From contig CP006668.1 of NCBI GenBank assembly GCA_000471925.1, forward strand, positions 248,001 through 312,000: 64,000 bases of DNA, in the 5' to 3' direction. The translations under genes and the position numbers were made by a program. Positions 9,633 to 18,401 of this stretch are shown here, piece by piece. A model generated the notes under the pieces. That model worked only from the letters and a program-made list of their open reading frames with translations. It searched no databases and was not told the DNA's origin. How positions within the stretch are numbered: position 1 is the first letter of the stretch; each line of letters starts with the position of its first letter. Source of the DNA: Ralstonia pickettii DTP0602. GTDB lineage: Bacteria; Pseudomonadota; Gammaproteobacteria; Burkholderiales; Burkholderiaceae.

Positions 9633-10069
9633 TGCGGGTGTTGGTCGGCGCCGTGCGCGGCGCTTGCTTGATGCTTGCCGCAGTGTCGTGTTGCGCATGG
9701 GCTGCGCAGGATGGCGGAACCCGTCATGCGTGGATCGGTTCGGTCAATGGCCCCGCGCTATACGGCCGCGGGCAGCGTGTAGTGTCGCCGCCGATCCAAC
9801 CCACCGGGGTGTTACCCCAGTCCGAAGGCGTCATTACTTCCGTGCGCTGGCGCTACAGCTTTGCCAAGACGCCACCTGTGGAACTGCAGGCGTATCTCTG
9901 CAATGCGCAGCGCTGCGTGTTGCTGCCGCAGGCCGAAGGGAAGACGGATGCGTTCTCCGGGGATGACGCGACCAAGGGTTTTGTGTTTGCGTTCCGGGTG
10001 CCGGGGCAGGGGGGCCTGGTGCCGGTGTTGCAGGGCAAGAGTAATGAGGTCGTGGTGGGGTTTCGGTAG
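9632..10069 (+). CDS. flhE: FlhE periplasmic flagellar protein
   Basis: Small secreted protein (145 aa) with an N-terminal signal sequence ending near CCAWA-AQ. The mature part follows the FlhE pattern seen in enterics: an SVRWRY strand, then AYLCNAQRCVLL with the paired cysteines, and a C-terminal GGLVPVLQGKSNEVVVGFR, which matches E. coli FlhE's GGRLIPALKVQSNQVIVNYR closely. FlhE is reported to influence proton leakage through the export gate. Here it is coupled to fliA by a one-base TGATG overlap rather than following flhA. The gene is followed by an IS-split GC palindrome. Confidence 0.85.
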   Translation: MRVLVGAVRGACLMLAAVSCCAWAAQDGGTRHAWIGSVNGPALYGRGQRVVSPPIQPTGVLPQSEGVITSVRWRYSFAKTPPVELQAYLCNAQRCVLLPQAEGKTDAFSGDDATKGFVFAFRVPGQGGLVPVLQGKSNEVVVGFR

Positions 10070-10122
10070 ACCTTGATACCGAAGTGCGGCGTCAATTTTG
10101 CCGTTGTGGGACTCCCCTCTCC

Positions 10123-10132
10123 CCCTGAGGGG
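10123..10132. repeat. Left target-site duplication of IS copy 1
   Basis: CCCTGAGGGG, repeated exactly at 11632-11641. It includes the loop and inner right arm of the palindrome CCCTCTCCCC-CTGA-GGGGAGAGGG that existed before insertion. Confidence 0.9.
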
Positions 10133-11631
10133 CTTGCCTTTACCCACATCTCGATAGGAAAGGTTGTAAACCGGATTGGACGGTGTTAACTTCGGGTGAA
10201 GTTGACAATCAGTGGTGGCAATTTTGCCTGATACGGAAGATCTGGAAGACTGGGCCAGCGACGAATTCGGTGGCGCTCAGTTGGGCGATGCACGTCGCAC
10301 GCAGCGCCTTGTGGCATTGGCGCGCGGACTGGCGCAAAAAGCCCATGTTTCGTTCCCGCAGGCCTTGAGTGGTGCCCAACTCAAGGCGGCATATCGCTTC
10401 TTTGATAATGAGGCGGTCGACCCGGACGGAATACTGGCGAGCCACGTCGTTCAAACCGTGGGTCGCATGCAGCAGGTGCCTGTCGTCCTGACGGTGCAGG
10501 ACACCACGGAATTCAATCTGGCAAATTTGCCCGCGACTGAGGGACTTGGTCACGGCACGGGCGGCAATTTGCACGGATTCATGTTGCACAGCGTGCTGGC
10601 GGTGACGCCTGAGGGCCTGCCACTGGGCGTGTTGAGCATGAAGACGTGGGTGCGTGCGCCGCAAGCATCGGGCAAGGCCAGGCAGCGCCGGGCGCTGTCC
10701 ATTCGCGAGAAGGAAAGCGTGAAGTGGCTGGAGGGGCTGGAATGCCTTGAGCCGCTCAAGATGCAGTGTCCGGACACGCACCTTGTTGCCGTCAGCGATC
10801 GCGAGGGCGATGTGTATGACGTGTTTCTGGCGCCGCGCCCAGCGGGGGTGGACTGGTTGGTGCGGGCCGCCTGGAATCGGGGCGTGGACCACCCAGAGAA
10901 GTATCTGTGGGAGACGGTTGCCGCGGCTCCTGTACTTGGGGAGACCGTACTGCACGTGCCCAGGTCCGGCGCCAGGCAGGCACGTAGTGCCCGACTGGCT
11001 TTGCGCTGTGTGCCGGTCCAACTGCGAGCGCCGCGCAGCCGCGGTGCAGAGGGGCTACCGAGTCTCGAAGTGTTTGCCATTCACGCGCTGGAAATCGAGC
11101 CGCCCGAAGGCGTTGAGCCGCTCGAATGGATGTTGCTCAGTTCGATGCCCACCCAAACGCTGGAAGATGTGCTCGAACGGCTGAGCTGGTACGCCCGGCG
11201 CTGGACCATTGAATCCTGGCATCGTGTCCTGAAAAGTGGCTGCCAGATCGAGGCCCGGCAGTTCGGGACGCTGGAGCGGTTCCTGCGGGCCACGGCGCTG
11301 TTCGCCGTGATCGGCTGGCGCATTATGTACGCGACCATGCTGGGCCGGCTCGAAGCCGATATCCCTTGCTCGGTGCTACTGCAATCGCTCGAATGGCGGG
11401 CTTTGTACTGCCGCACGCACGGCACCACCAAGCCACCGGAGCAGGCGCCCAAACTCAGCGAAGCTGTCCTTTGGATCGCCAAGCTCGGTGGCTACCTGGG
11501 TCGCAAAAACGACGATCCCCCGGGAGCCACCGTCCTGTGGCGCGGCTTCCTCGCCCTGCACGAAATCACCGAAATGTATCGGATCTTCCAGAAAAACGAG
11601 TAAGCCGCCGGAAGTTGTGGGTAAAGGCAAG
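10133..11631 (+). mobile_element. IS4-family (IS50-like) insertion sequence, copy 1
   Basis: A 1,499-bp element bounded by perfect 16-bp terminal inverted repeats (CTTGCCTTTACCCACA at the left, its complement at the right) and a 10-bp target duplication. One transposase gene fills it. Between the left end and the transposase start is a hairpin (positions 10185-10206, stem GTTAACTTC-like with a GGGT loop) that could limit transposase translation from readthrough transcripts. It sits in the loop of a REP-like palindrome between flhE and flgN. A second copy of identical length lies at 21373-22871 in the opposite orientation. Confidence 0.95.
10212..11603 (+). CDS. IS4-family transposase (copy 1)
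   Basis: 463-aa DDE transposase. The N-terminal 75 residues (EFGGAQLGDARRT then AAYRFFDN) are the Tn5/IS50-type DNA-binding domain. Catalytic residues are D97 (QDTTEF), D195 (SDREGD) and E333 in a perfect Y-(2)-R-(3)-E-(6)-K signature at residues 326-340. The start codon is GTG. It appears intact and differs from copy 2 by about a dozen residues, so the two copies are not a very recent duplication. Confidence 0.95.
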   Translation: MVAILPDTEDLEDWASDEFGGAQLGDARRTQRLVALARGLAQKAHVSFPQALSGAQLKAAYRFFDNEAVDPDGILASHVVQTVGRMQQVPVVLTVQDTTEFNLANLPATEGLGHGTGGNLHGFMLHSVLAVTPEGLPLGVLSMKTWVRAPQASGKARQRRALSIREKESVKWLEGLECLEPLKMQCPDTHLVAVSDREGDVYDVFLAPRPAGVDWLVRAAWNRGVDHPEKYLWETVAAAPVLGETVLHVPRSGARQARSARLALRCVPVQLRAPRSRGAEGLPSLEVFAIHALEIEPPEGVEPLEWMLLSSMPTQTLEDVLERLSWYARRWTIESWHRVLKSGCQIEARQFGTLERFLRATALFAVIGWRIMYATMLGRLEADIPCSVLLQSLEWRALYCRTHGTTKPPEQAPKLSEAVLWIAKLGGYLGRKNDDPPGATVLWRGFLALHEITEMYRIFQKNE

Positions 11632-11641
11632 CCCTGAGGGG
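11632..11641. repeat. Right target-site duplication of IS copy 1
   Basis: CCCTGAGGGG, identical to 10123-10132. The following AGAGGG completes the right arm of the interrupted palindrome. Confidence 0.9.
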
Positions 11642-11713
11642 AGAGGGAGAACACCTTGCTTAGGCTAGCTCGGGTGCTGCTGGAGCACCCAAAGCCACAA
11701 CCTGCTTTTGACG

Positions 11714-12175
11714 CTAGCCTGCCGCCAGACTGACCCCACCAACCCCCGCCGCCGCCTTCCCATCCTTCCCATACAACCCCGCATCACCACCGCCATGCTG
11801 GCGCAGTGCCTGGATCGCTTCGCGGGTGAAGTCGAGATGCGCGCTGATGACGGCGCCGTTCAGGGCATTGCCGTCGCGCGTGGCGCGTGCGGCGAAGATG
11901 AGCTTGCGCCAGGCGGCGGCGACTGCCGGGTCGATCTGGCGGCCGAGCAACTGGCCTTCGGGGCCGGCGCGCAGGCCGTGCGCGCCCATCTGGGCTTCGC
12001 GGGCCCTGACTTGGCGGGAGAGGGCCTGGCCCAGTTCTACCTTGCGCGTCAGCAGTTCGCTGAGGGACTGGAAGTCGCCGCGCTTGAGAGCGTCGCGTTC
12101 TTCGGTGAGGAGTTGGCCGAAGGCCTGGATGGCTTCGGTTTCGCGCTGCAGGGACTGGATCAGGCTCTGGCTCAT
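11714..12175 (-). CDS. flgN: FlgN-type export chaperone for FlgK/FlgL
   Basis: Helical cytoplasmic chaperone (153 aa) for the hook-filament junction proteins. The start is the ATG at 12175 (MSQSLIQSL); the frame is open upstream but that part lies inside the adjoining MITE-like element. The long amphipathic N-terminal helix with LLTEERDALKRGDFQSL is typical of FlgN. There is no ribosome site before the ATG: the ancestral arrangement appears to have been an ATGA overlap with flgM, which a 160-bp insertion has broken. flgN expression may therefore be reduced. The family call rests on helix pattern and position after flgM. Confidence 0.85.
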   Translation of the reverse strand: MSQSLIQSLQRETEAIQAFGQLLTEERDALKRGDFQSLSELLTRKVELGQALSRQVRAREAQMGAHGLRAGPEGQLLGRQIDPAVAAAWRKLIFAARATRDGNALNGAVISAHLDFTREAIQALRQHGGGDAGLYGKDGKAAAGVGGVSLAAG

Positions 12176-12184
12176 GATGGGTAG

Positions 12185-12344
12185 GTCCACTAAATCACTG
12201 AAATTGGTCGGTGCCTGCCATGTCAGGCGGGCACCTCGCGTCGTTGCAAATGCTCGCAATAGCTGTGCTATTGCTGCGCTTTGCCCTTAGCGCTGAATCC
12301 CGCCTGACATGTCCTTCACCGACCATTTCAATGATTCAGTGGAC
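12185..12344. mobile_element. 160-bp MITE-like inverted-repeat element between flgM and flgN
   Basis: Arms at 12185-12231 and 12299-12344 are about 46 nt long and pair over most of their length (GTCCACT...TGTCAGGCGGG against CCCGCCTGACA...AGTGGAC). The centre has a nested perfect hairpin GCAATAGC-TGT-GCTATTGC (12256-12274). The element is flanked by a possible 3-bp duplication TAG (12182-12184 and 12345-12347). It contains no gene. Its outermost base completes the TAG stop codon of flgM. Such size and structure fit a non-autonomous element or a dispersed palindromic repeat. Confidence 0.75.
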
Positions 12345-12652
12345 TAGGTCGGGTCGGCCTGGCCGAGCTCGCGCAGGGTGGCGAGCAGGCCGTCGGCAAT
12401 CTTGCCCGGGTCGATCTTGATCCGGCCTTCGGCAATGGCCTGGCGGATCTCTTCGACCTTGGCGGTATCGATATCGTCGTCGGTTTCCTGCGTCAGGCGG
12501 GCGCTGATCTCGCGCACCTGGGCGGCCAGCGGGCTGACGCTCAGGCCGGCGGACGGCGCGGCGGCGCTGGCCGGCGCGGCCTGGGGCCGGGCGGCGGCGT
12601 CGCCCGCGGGAGCGTCGGCGGGCCGGGACGAGGTGGAGTGGTTGATCTTCAC
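12344..12652 (-). CDS. flgM: FlgM anti-sigma28 factor, C-terminus altered by insertion
   Basis: Anti-sigma factor (102 aa) that binds FliA and is exported once the hook is complete. The N-terminal part is disordered and Ala/Pro-rich; the C-terminal FliA-binding half (DTAKVEEIRQAIAEGRIKID, then PGKIADGLLATLREL) is intact. The start is GTG at 12652 with AAGGA upstream, and a sigma28-type promoter precedes it. The TAG stop is formed where flgM runs into the MITE-like element. Joining the flanks at one TAG copy restores three more codons (Tyr-Pro-Ser) and a TGA overlapping the flgN ATG. Confidence 0.93.
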   Translation of the reverse strand: MKINHSTSSRPADAPAGDAAARPQAAPASAAAPSAGLSVSPLAAQVREISARLTQETDDDIDTAKVEEIRQAIAEGRIKIDPGKIADGLLATLRELGQADPT

Positions 12653-12679
12653 GGGCGTTCCTTGCTGGTTTCCTATGGC

Positions 12680-12706
12680 ATTACGGCCGCGGCTGCGAAA
12701 TCTTTA
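12680..12706 (-). promoter_or_regulatory. sigma28-type promoter for flgM
   Basis: On the minus strand TAAAGATT, an exact 11-bp spacer and GCCGTAAT match the FliA consensus. The -10 end is 28 bp from the flgM GTG. Autoactivation of flgM by FliA is the usual feedback in flagellar systems. Confidence 0.82.
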
Positions 12707-12814
12707 GGGGCTGGTGCCCCGGATTCGCGCTGCGGCAGGGCCGGCGGCATTTTCGCACGCCGGGCGCCGCCTGGTTCCAGCCTGTTGGCCACGATTAAGG
12801 CACTTTCCTAGGGG

Positions 12815-13609
12815 CTACTGCAGCACGACCGTGTCGCCGCTGCGCACCAGGCCGTTGACCACCTGCCCGTTGCGCAGGCGCACCTGCACGGTGTTGCCGG
12901 TGGCAGCGTCGGCCAGCACCTTGCCTTCGCTGGTGATCTGGAAGGCGTCGCCCTCCACGGCCACGGTAACGGTCTGGCCCTGGCGCACGGCGATGGCCTT
13001 GCGCAGCAGGTCGGCGCGCAGCGGCGAGCCGGCGGCGATGCGGTTGGTGGTGATCGCGCCGGCGAGCTGCGCCGGATCGGTGATCACCGCGCGCGGCAGC
13101 GTGGCCAGGTCGCCCTGGCGCACTTCGATATCGGCGTGGCCGACCGGTTCGCCCGGGCCCAGTGCGCGCGCGGCGACGTAATAGTCGGTCAGCACCGAGA
13201 CGCGCGCCTGCATGTAGCGCACCCACGGCCGCTCGCCGCCGCAGCGCACGCCCACCGAGACCCGGCCCCAAGGCGATGCGCCGGCGGGCAGGAAGGGATC
13301 GGGCGCGACGCAATCCGGCGCGCGGCCGCCCGAAGGCGGCGCCACCTGCACACTGACCTTGCCCGGCAGGCCGGCGGTCTGCTGCAGCAGGAAGCGTTCG
13401 ACGGCGACGCGCGCCGGGTCCTCGGTAAAGGGGCTGGCAGCGCCGGCGGCCTGGCCGGCCGGCGCCTGCATGGCGACAGGCGTCACCTGCGCCGGCGCGG
13501 CGCCGGTGGCCGCGGCGGTGCACAGCAGGCAGGCCGTCAGCAGGGCTTGCATCTTGCTGCGGCCATGGCGGCGGAGATAGCGGCGGAGAGTGCGGCGGTT
13601 GGGGTTCAT
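12815..13609 (-). CDS. flgA: FlgA P-ring assembly chaperone
   Basis: Periplasmic chaperone (264 aa) needed to assemble FlgI into the P ring. It has a basic N-region and signal peptide (LLTACLLCTAAATGA), a variable middle with ERFLLQQ, and a C-terminal SAF domain (AARALGPGEPVGHADIEVRQGDL, then DAFQITSEGKVLADA). The ATG at 13609 has GGGAAG 5 nt upstream; an internal Met at 13552 would shorten the N-region. It is transcribed divergently from flgB, the usual arrangement. Confidence 0.93.
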   Translation of the reverse strand: MNPNRRTLRRYLRRHGRSKMQALLTACLLCTAAATGAAPAQVTPVAMQAPAGQAAGAASPFTEDPARVAVERFLLQQTAGLPGKVSVQVAPPSGGRAPDCVAPDPFLPAGASPWGRVSVGVRCGGERPWVRYMQARVSVLTDYYVAARALGPGEPVGHADIEVRQGDLATLPRAVITDPAQLAGAITTNRIAAGSPLRADLLRKAIAVRQGQTVTVAVEGDAFQITSEGKVLADAATGNTVQVRLRNGQVVNGLVRSGDTVVLQ

Positions 13610-13851
13610 CTGTACTTCCCGGCAAGGACGGCACGGCCTGCGCTGGCATGCCTGGCGCGCTGCCCCGTGATTGGCCGCACACCCCGTCTACATCAGTCAT
13701 CGGGTTCCGATTGTAGGCAGCCCCTCGCGCGAGGGCGGGCCGAAATGCACGGATTTCCCGTCCTTATTCATCCGATTGGCGTGACAAGGCCCCGCCTAAG
13801 ATGGCAACCCTGAAGAAGGTCGTCCCTTCGCTATTCGCTAGTTTGGTGTTC

Positions 13852-13868
13852 GCTTACGTTCCGTAAGC
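13852..13868 (+). promoter_or_regulatory. Hairpin in the flgB leader
   Basis: Perfect 7-bp arms GCTTACG and CGTAAGC around TTC, directly before the flgB ribosome site (GGGAG). It could affect leader folding or mark an operator for the divergent flgA/flgB pair; no function is proven by sequence. Confidence 0.4.
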
Positions 13869-13882
13869 AGGGAGATGCCAGG

Positions 13883-14290
13883 ATGATTGACAGACTCGAC
13901 GCAGCGCTACGCTTCCAGCAGGAAGCGCTGAGCCTGCGCAACCAGCGGCAGTCGGTGATTGCCTCCAACATCGCGCACGCGGACACGCCCGGCTACAAGG
14001 CGCGCGACTTCGATTTCTCGAGCACGCTGGCGCAGAGCGTCGAACGCGGTCATCGCAACGAAGGGATGTCGCTGTCGACCACCTCGGTGCGCCACCTGCC
14101 CGCGCAGGCGCCGGGCCGCGAAGCGTTCGACCTGGCCTACCGCATCCCGCTGCAGTCCAGCGCGGACGGCAACACCGTGGAAATGGATACCGAGCGCGTG
14201 GCCTTCGCCGACAACGCCGTGCACTTCGAGTCCGGCCTGACGGTGATGAACTCCAGGATCAAGACCATGCTGGCCGCCATCCAACAATAA
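13883..14290 (+). CDS. flgB: FlgB proximal rod protein
   Basis: First rod subunit (135 aa), built onto FliE in the periplasm. It has the N-terminal flagellar rod/hook signature ([24 protein letters not shown]) and ends with a helical segment ([20 protein letters not shown]). It heads the flgBCDEFGHIJ series on the plus strand. Its length is typical. Confidence 0.96.
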   Translation: MIDRLDAALRFQQEALSLRNQRQSVIASNIAHADTPGYKARDFDFSSTLAQSVERGHRNEGMSLSTTSVRHLPAQAPGREAFDLAYRIPLQSSADGNTVEMDTERVAFADNAVHFESGLTVMNSRIKTMLAAIQQ

Positions 14291-14313
14291 ATCGAGCAGT
14301 CAGGAGAGAGCGC

Positions 14314-14721
14314 ATGCCGGCAATGAACATCTTCGACGTCGCGGGTTCGGCCATGGCCGCGCAGTCGCAGCGCATGAACGTGACCGCGTCCAACCTGGCC
14401 AACGCCGACAGCGTGGTCAGCCCAGACGGGCAGGCCTACCGTGCCAAGCAGGTCGTGTTCGGCATGGCGCCGACACCCGGCCAGACCGACGTGGGCGGCG
14501 TGCAGGTAGCCGGCGTCACCGAAGACCCGTCGCCGCCGCGCATGGTGCACAACCCTACGCACCCGATGGCCAACGCCCAGGGCTACGTGGTGATGCCCAA
14601 CGTCAACCCGGTGGAAGAGATGGTCAACATGATCTCGGCCTCGCGCTCCTACCAGGCTAACGTCGAAGTGCTCAACACCGCCAAGAACATGATGCTCAAG
14701 ACGCTGACGATCGGCCAGTGA
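14314..14721 (+). CDS. flgC: FlgC proximal rod protein
   Basis: Second rod subunit (135 aa). The N-terminal signature [14 protein letters not shown] and C-terminal [20 protein letters not shown] and [15 protein letters not shown] are diagnostic of FlgC. The ATG at 14314 is preceded by AGGAGAG. It lies 23 nt after flgB in one transcription unit. Confidence 0.97.
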   Translation: MPAMNIFDVAGSAMAAQSQRMNVTASNLANADSVVSPDGQAYRAKQVVFGMAPTPGQTDVGGVQVAGVTEDPSPPRMVHNPTHPMANAQGYVVMPNVNPVEEMVNMISASRSYQANVEVLNTAKNMMLKTLTIGQ

Positions 14722-14782
14722 CGAGCCTCTCCATCCGATTGCCTCCAACAGATCGTACAGAACGCAAGGGCCGGACCGCCAC

Positions 14783-15448
14783 ATGACAACCACCTCCTCG
14801 GTCAGCAGCAACACCCAGGGCATCAATGACGCCCTCAAGAGCGGGAGCGCCAGCGCTTCCGAGCTGCAGGAAAATTTCCTGAAGATGCTCGTCACGCAGA
14901 TGAACAATCAGGATCCGCTCAACCCGATGGACAACTCGCAGCTGACCTCGCAGCTGGCGCAGATCAGCACGGTGAGCAGCATGCAGACCATGAACGCCAC
15001 GCTGTCGCAGCTGCTGGCACAGGTCAGCGCCAGCCGCGCGATGGACTCCGCCGCGCTGATCGGCCACACCGTGATGGTGCCGGGCAAGCAGGTTTCGGTC
15101 GAGGGCGGCGTGCCGGGCAAGATCGGCGTGGACCTGCCGTCGACCGCCGAATCGGTCACCGTCGACGTGCTGGACAAGGATGGCAACGTGGTGCGCACCA
15201 TCGACATGAAGGGCCAGACCGCGGGCGTGCACGACATCCCCTGGGACGGCAAGAACAATGCGGGCGTGGCCGTGGCCGACGGCGACTACACCTTCAAGGT
15301 CACCGCCACCGCCAACGGCGCCTCGGTGCAGCCGGTGGCACTGGTCTACGGCAAGGTGCAGAGCATCAGCGGCGACTCGACCGGCGTGCTGGTCAATCTC
15401 GGCGATGGCCAGACCGCCAACGTCGACGACGTGCGCCGCATTCTCTAA
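14783..15448 (+). CDS. flgD: FlgD hook capping/assembly protein
   Basis: Scaffold protein (221 aa) that caps the growing hook and guides FlgE addition; it is not retained in the finished structure. The N-terminus has the conserved LQENFLKMLVTQMNNQDPLN segment. The middle holds the Ig-like fold (VDVLDKDGNVVRTID, then HDIPWDGKNNAG), followed by a Tudor-like C-terminal part ending DVRRIL. No strong ribosome site is visible. Confidence 0.96.
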   Translation: MTTTSSVSSNTQGINDALKSGSASASELQENFLKMLVTQMNNQDPLNPMDNSQLTSQLAQISTVSSMQTMNATLSQLLAQVSASRAMDSAALIGHTVMVPGKQVSVEGGVPGKIGVDLPSTAESVTVDVLDKDGNVVRTIDMKGQTAGVHDIPWDGKNNAGVAVADGDYTFKVTATANGASVQPVALVYGKVQSISGDSTGVLVNLGDGQTANVDDVRRIL

Positions 15449-15516
15449 TCGCAGGCGCCGGTCGCGCGCGAGCGCGGGGCCGGCTTCAACGACAGCTAAG
15501 TCAAAGGAAGGTTTCC

Positions 15517-16767
15517 ATGGGTTTCGGTCAAGGGGTAAGCGGCCTGAACGCCGCCGCGTCCAATCTGGATGTGATTGGCAACAACATCGCCAACGCGAAC
15601 ACGGTTGGCTACAAGCAGTCCACCGCGCAGTTCGCCGACGTCTACGCCGGCAGCAAGATCGGCCTGGGCGTGCGCGTGAACTCGGTGGTGCAGTCGTTCA
15701 ACCAGGGCAATATCGAGGCCTCCGGCCGCTCGCTGGACGTCGCCATCACCAACGGCAACGGCTTCTTCCGCATGACCAGCCCGGACGGCGCGATCTATTA
15801 CTCGCGCAACGGCCAGTTCCAGCGCCAGGACGACGGCCGCATCACCAACATGCAGGGCCTGCAGGTCACCGGCTACCCGGCGGGCGTGACCGCCGGCGCT
15901 GGCGTGCAGCCCCAGCCGCTGGTGATCAGCAACGCGCAGATGGCGCCGCAGGCCACCAGCACCATCACGGCCAAGTTCCAGCTGGATTCGCGCAGCACGG
16001 TGCCGGCCACGCCCTTTGCCAGCGCGCCGGGCACGCCGCCGACCACCAGCATGTTCAACTACAGCACGGCGATCAACGTCTATGACTCGCTGGGCAACAA
16101 GCAGCAGCTGACGGCGTACTTCGCCAAGGTCGCGGACGCACCCCCGCCCGCGGTCCCGCCGCACCCGACGGTTCCCGGTGGCACCGACTGGAACATGTAC
16201 GTGACCGATGCCAACGGCAATATGGTCGGTGGCGCGCCGTTCACGATGGCGTTCGACAACGCCGGCGCACTGCAAGCGCCCGCGGCCGGCGCCATCACGC
16301 TGACGCAGCCGGCCGCCGGTGGCGCGCAACCGATGGCCATGAAGCTGGACCTGACCGGCACTACGCAGTTCGGCGCCGACAACGACGTCAAGCAGCTGGT
16401 CCAGAACGGCTACACCTCGGGCAGCCTGCTGGGCTACTCCGTGGATTCGGACGGCACCATCATCGGCAGCTACTCCAACGAGCAGACCCAGAAGCTGGGC
16501 CAGATCGTGATGGCCGCGTTCGGCAACGTCGAAGGCCTGAAGCCGGAAGGCGACAACGTCTGGTCCGCTACCGGCTCCTCGGGCCAGGCCCTGCTGGGCG
16601 TGGCCGGCGGCAGCATGGGCACGCTGCGCTCGAACGCGGTGGAAGCCTCCAACGTGGACCTGTCCGGCCAGCTGGTCAACCTGATCGTGGCGCAGCGCAA
16701 CTACCAGGCCAACGCGCAGACCATCAAGGCGCAGGACACGGTCATGCAGACCCTGGTCAACCTGTGA
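15517..16767 (+). CDS. flgE: FlgE hook protein
   Basis: Main hook subunit (416 aa). The N-terminal rod/hook signature (AASNLDVIGNNIANANTVGY) and C-terminal domain (EASNVDLSGQLVNLIVAQRN, then ANAQTIKAQDTVMQTLVNL) flank variable surface domains. The ATG at 15517 has AAAGGAAGG upstream. The length is within the usual FlgE range. Confidence 0.97.
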   Translation: MGFGQGVSGLNAAASNLDVIGNNIANANTVGYKQSTAQFADVYAGSKIGLGVRVNSVVQSFNQGNIEASGRSLDVAITNGNGFFRMTSPDGAIYYSRNGQFQRQDDGRITNMQGLQVTGYPAGVTAGAGVQPQPLVISNAQMAPQATSTITAKFQLDSRSTVPATPFASAPGTPPTTSMFNYSTAINVYDSLGNKQQLTAYFAKVADAPPPAVPPHPTVPGGTDWNMYVTDANGNMVGGAPFTMAFDNAGALQAPAAGAITLTQPAAGGAQPMAMKLDLTGTTQFGADNDVKQLVQNGYTSGSLLGYSVDSDGTIIGSYSNEQTQKLGQIVMAAFGNVEGLKPEGDNVWSATGSSGQALLGVAGGSMGTLRSNAVEASNVDLSGQLVNLIVAQRNYQANAQTIKAQDTVMQTLVNL

Positions 16768-16793
16768 TCGCCACGCTGAGCTGAGCCGCCGCC

Positions 16794-17537
16794 ATGGACC
16801 GCATGATCTACACCGCCCTGTCGGGCGCCAAGCAGATACTCGACCAGCAAGCGGCGGTATCGAACAACCTGGCCAACGTCTCGACCCCGGCCTTCCGCGC
16901 GCAGGTCAACCTGTACCGCGCGGTGCCGGTGGTCGGGCCGGAGGCCGGCACGCGCGCCTTCACGCTGGCGTCGACGCCGGGCGCCGACATGCGCGCCGGC
17001 CCGCTGACCTACACCGGCCGCGCGCTCGACGTGGCGCTGCAGGGCAACGGCTGGCTGGTGGTGCAGACGCCCGACGGCGGCGAGGCCTACACCCGCGCCG
17101 GCGCGCTGCAGGTGTCGCAGGACGGGCAGGTGCAGACCATCACCGGGCTGCCCGTGATGGGCGATGGCGGTCCGCTGGCGGTGCCGCCGGGCTCGCAGGT
17201 GAGCATCGGCACCGATGGCACCATCACCGCGCGCGGCCCGGGCGAAGCCTCGGCAGGTCTCGCGCAAGTGGGCCGGTTGCGCGTGGTCAACCCGCCCAAC
17301 GAGGCCATCGCGCGCGGCGATGACGGCCTGTTCCGCCTGCGCGCCGGCGCGCAGGCGCTGGAAGCCGATCCCACCGTGCGCGTGATCTCGGGCGCGCTGG
17401 AAGGCAGCAACGTCAATCCGACCGAAGCAATGGTCGAGATGATCGCCAATGCCCGCCGCTTCGAGATGCAGATGAAGATGATCCAGGGCGCGGACAGCAA
17501 CGACCAGCGCGCCAACCAGCTGCTGTCGACCAACTGA
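16794..17537 (+). CDS. flgF: FlgF proximal rod protein
   Basis: Rod subunit (247 aa) between FlgC and FlgG. It starts [19 protein letters not shown], carries the signature [16 protein letters not shown], and ends with [20 protein letters not shown] and a final helical segment. It lies 26 nt after flgE and before flgG as in most flagellar operons. Confidence 0.96.
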   Translation: MDRMIYTALSGAKQILDQQAAVSNNLANVSTPAFRAQVNLYRAVPVVGPEAGTRAFTLASTPGADMRAGPLTYTGRALDVALQGNGWLVVQTPDGGEAYTRAGALQVSQDGQVQTITGLPVMGDGGPLAVPPGSQVSIGTDGTITARGPGEASAGLAQVGRLRVVNPPNEAIARGDDGLFRLRAGAQALEADPTVRVISGALEGSNVNPTEAMVEMIANARRFEMQMKMIQGADSNDQRANQLLSTN

Positions 17538-17604
17538 TGGCCTGACGCAGCGGCCCGGACAAGCGGGCCAGCAAAGCCCTTACAAGACCCCAGCAAGGAC
17601 CAAC

Positions 17605-18390
17605 ATGATCCGCTCTCTCTGGATTGCCAAGACCGGCCTAGATGCGCAGCAGACGCAGATGGACGTGATCTCGAACAACCTGGCCAACGTGTCGACCAAC
17701 GGCTTCAAGCGCGGCCGCGCGGTGTTCGAGGAACTGATGTACCAGACCATCCGCCAGCCCGGCGCGCTGTCGTCGGACCAGACCACGCTGCCCTCGGGCA
17801 TGCAGCTGGGCACCGGCGTGCGCCCGGTCGCGACCGAGCGCATCCACACGCAAGGCAACCCGCAGCAGACCGGCAATTCCAAGGACGTGGCCATCATCGG
17901 CCAGGGCTTCTTCCAGGTGGCGCTGCCCGACGGCACCACCGCCTACACCCGCGACGGCTCGTTCCAGGTCGACCAGAACGGCCAGCTGGTGACCTCCAGC
18001 GGCTTCGTGATCCAGCCCGCCATCACCCTCCCGGCCAATACGCAGACGATAACCGTTGCGCGCGACGGCACGGTGTCGGTGACGCAGCCGGGCTCGAGCG
18101 CCAACGTGCAGGTGGGGCAGCTGCAGCTGGCCACCTTCATGAACCCGGCCGGCCTGGAAAGCATGGGCGAGAACCTGTATGTGCAGACCGACGCCTCGGG
18201 CGCGCCCAATACCACCGTGCCCGGCCTGAACGGCGCCGGCACGGTCCAGCAGAACTACGTCGAGTCCTCCAACGTCAACGTCGTGGAAGAACTGGTCAGC
18301 ATGATCCAGACGCAGCGCGCGTACGAGATCAACAGCAAGGCCGTGCAGTCGTCCGACCAGATGCTGCAGCGCCTGGCGCAGCTCGGTTGA
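17605..18390 (+). CDS. flgG: FlgG distal rod protein
   Basis: Distal rod subunit (261 aa). [20 protein letters not shown] followed by [18 protein letters not shown] and the C-terminal [20 protein letters not shown] are classical FlgG features. The ATG has AAGGA upstream. The length matches E. coli FlgG (260 aa). Confidence 0.97.
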   Translation: MIRSLWIAKTGLDAQQTQMDVISNNLANVSTNGFKRGRAVFEELMYQTIRQPGALSSDQTTLPSGMQLGTGVRPVATERIHTQGNPQQTGNSKDVAIIGQGFFQVALPDGTTAYTRDGSFQVDQNGQLVTSSGFVIQPAITLPANTQTITVARDGTVSVTQPGSSANVQVGQLQLATFMNPAGLESMGENLYVQTDASGAPNTTVPGLNGAGTVQQNYVESSNVNVVEELVSMIQTQRAYEINSKAVQSSDQMLQRLAQLG

Positions 18391-18401
18391 TTGGAGTGAA
18401 C

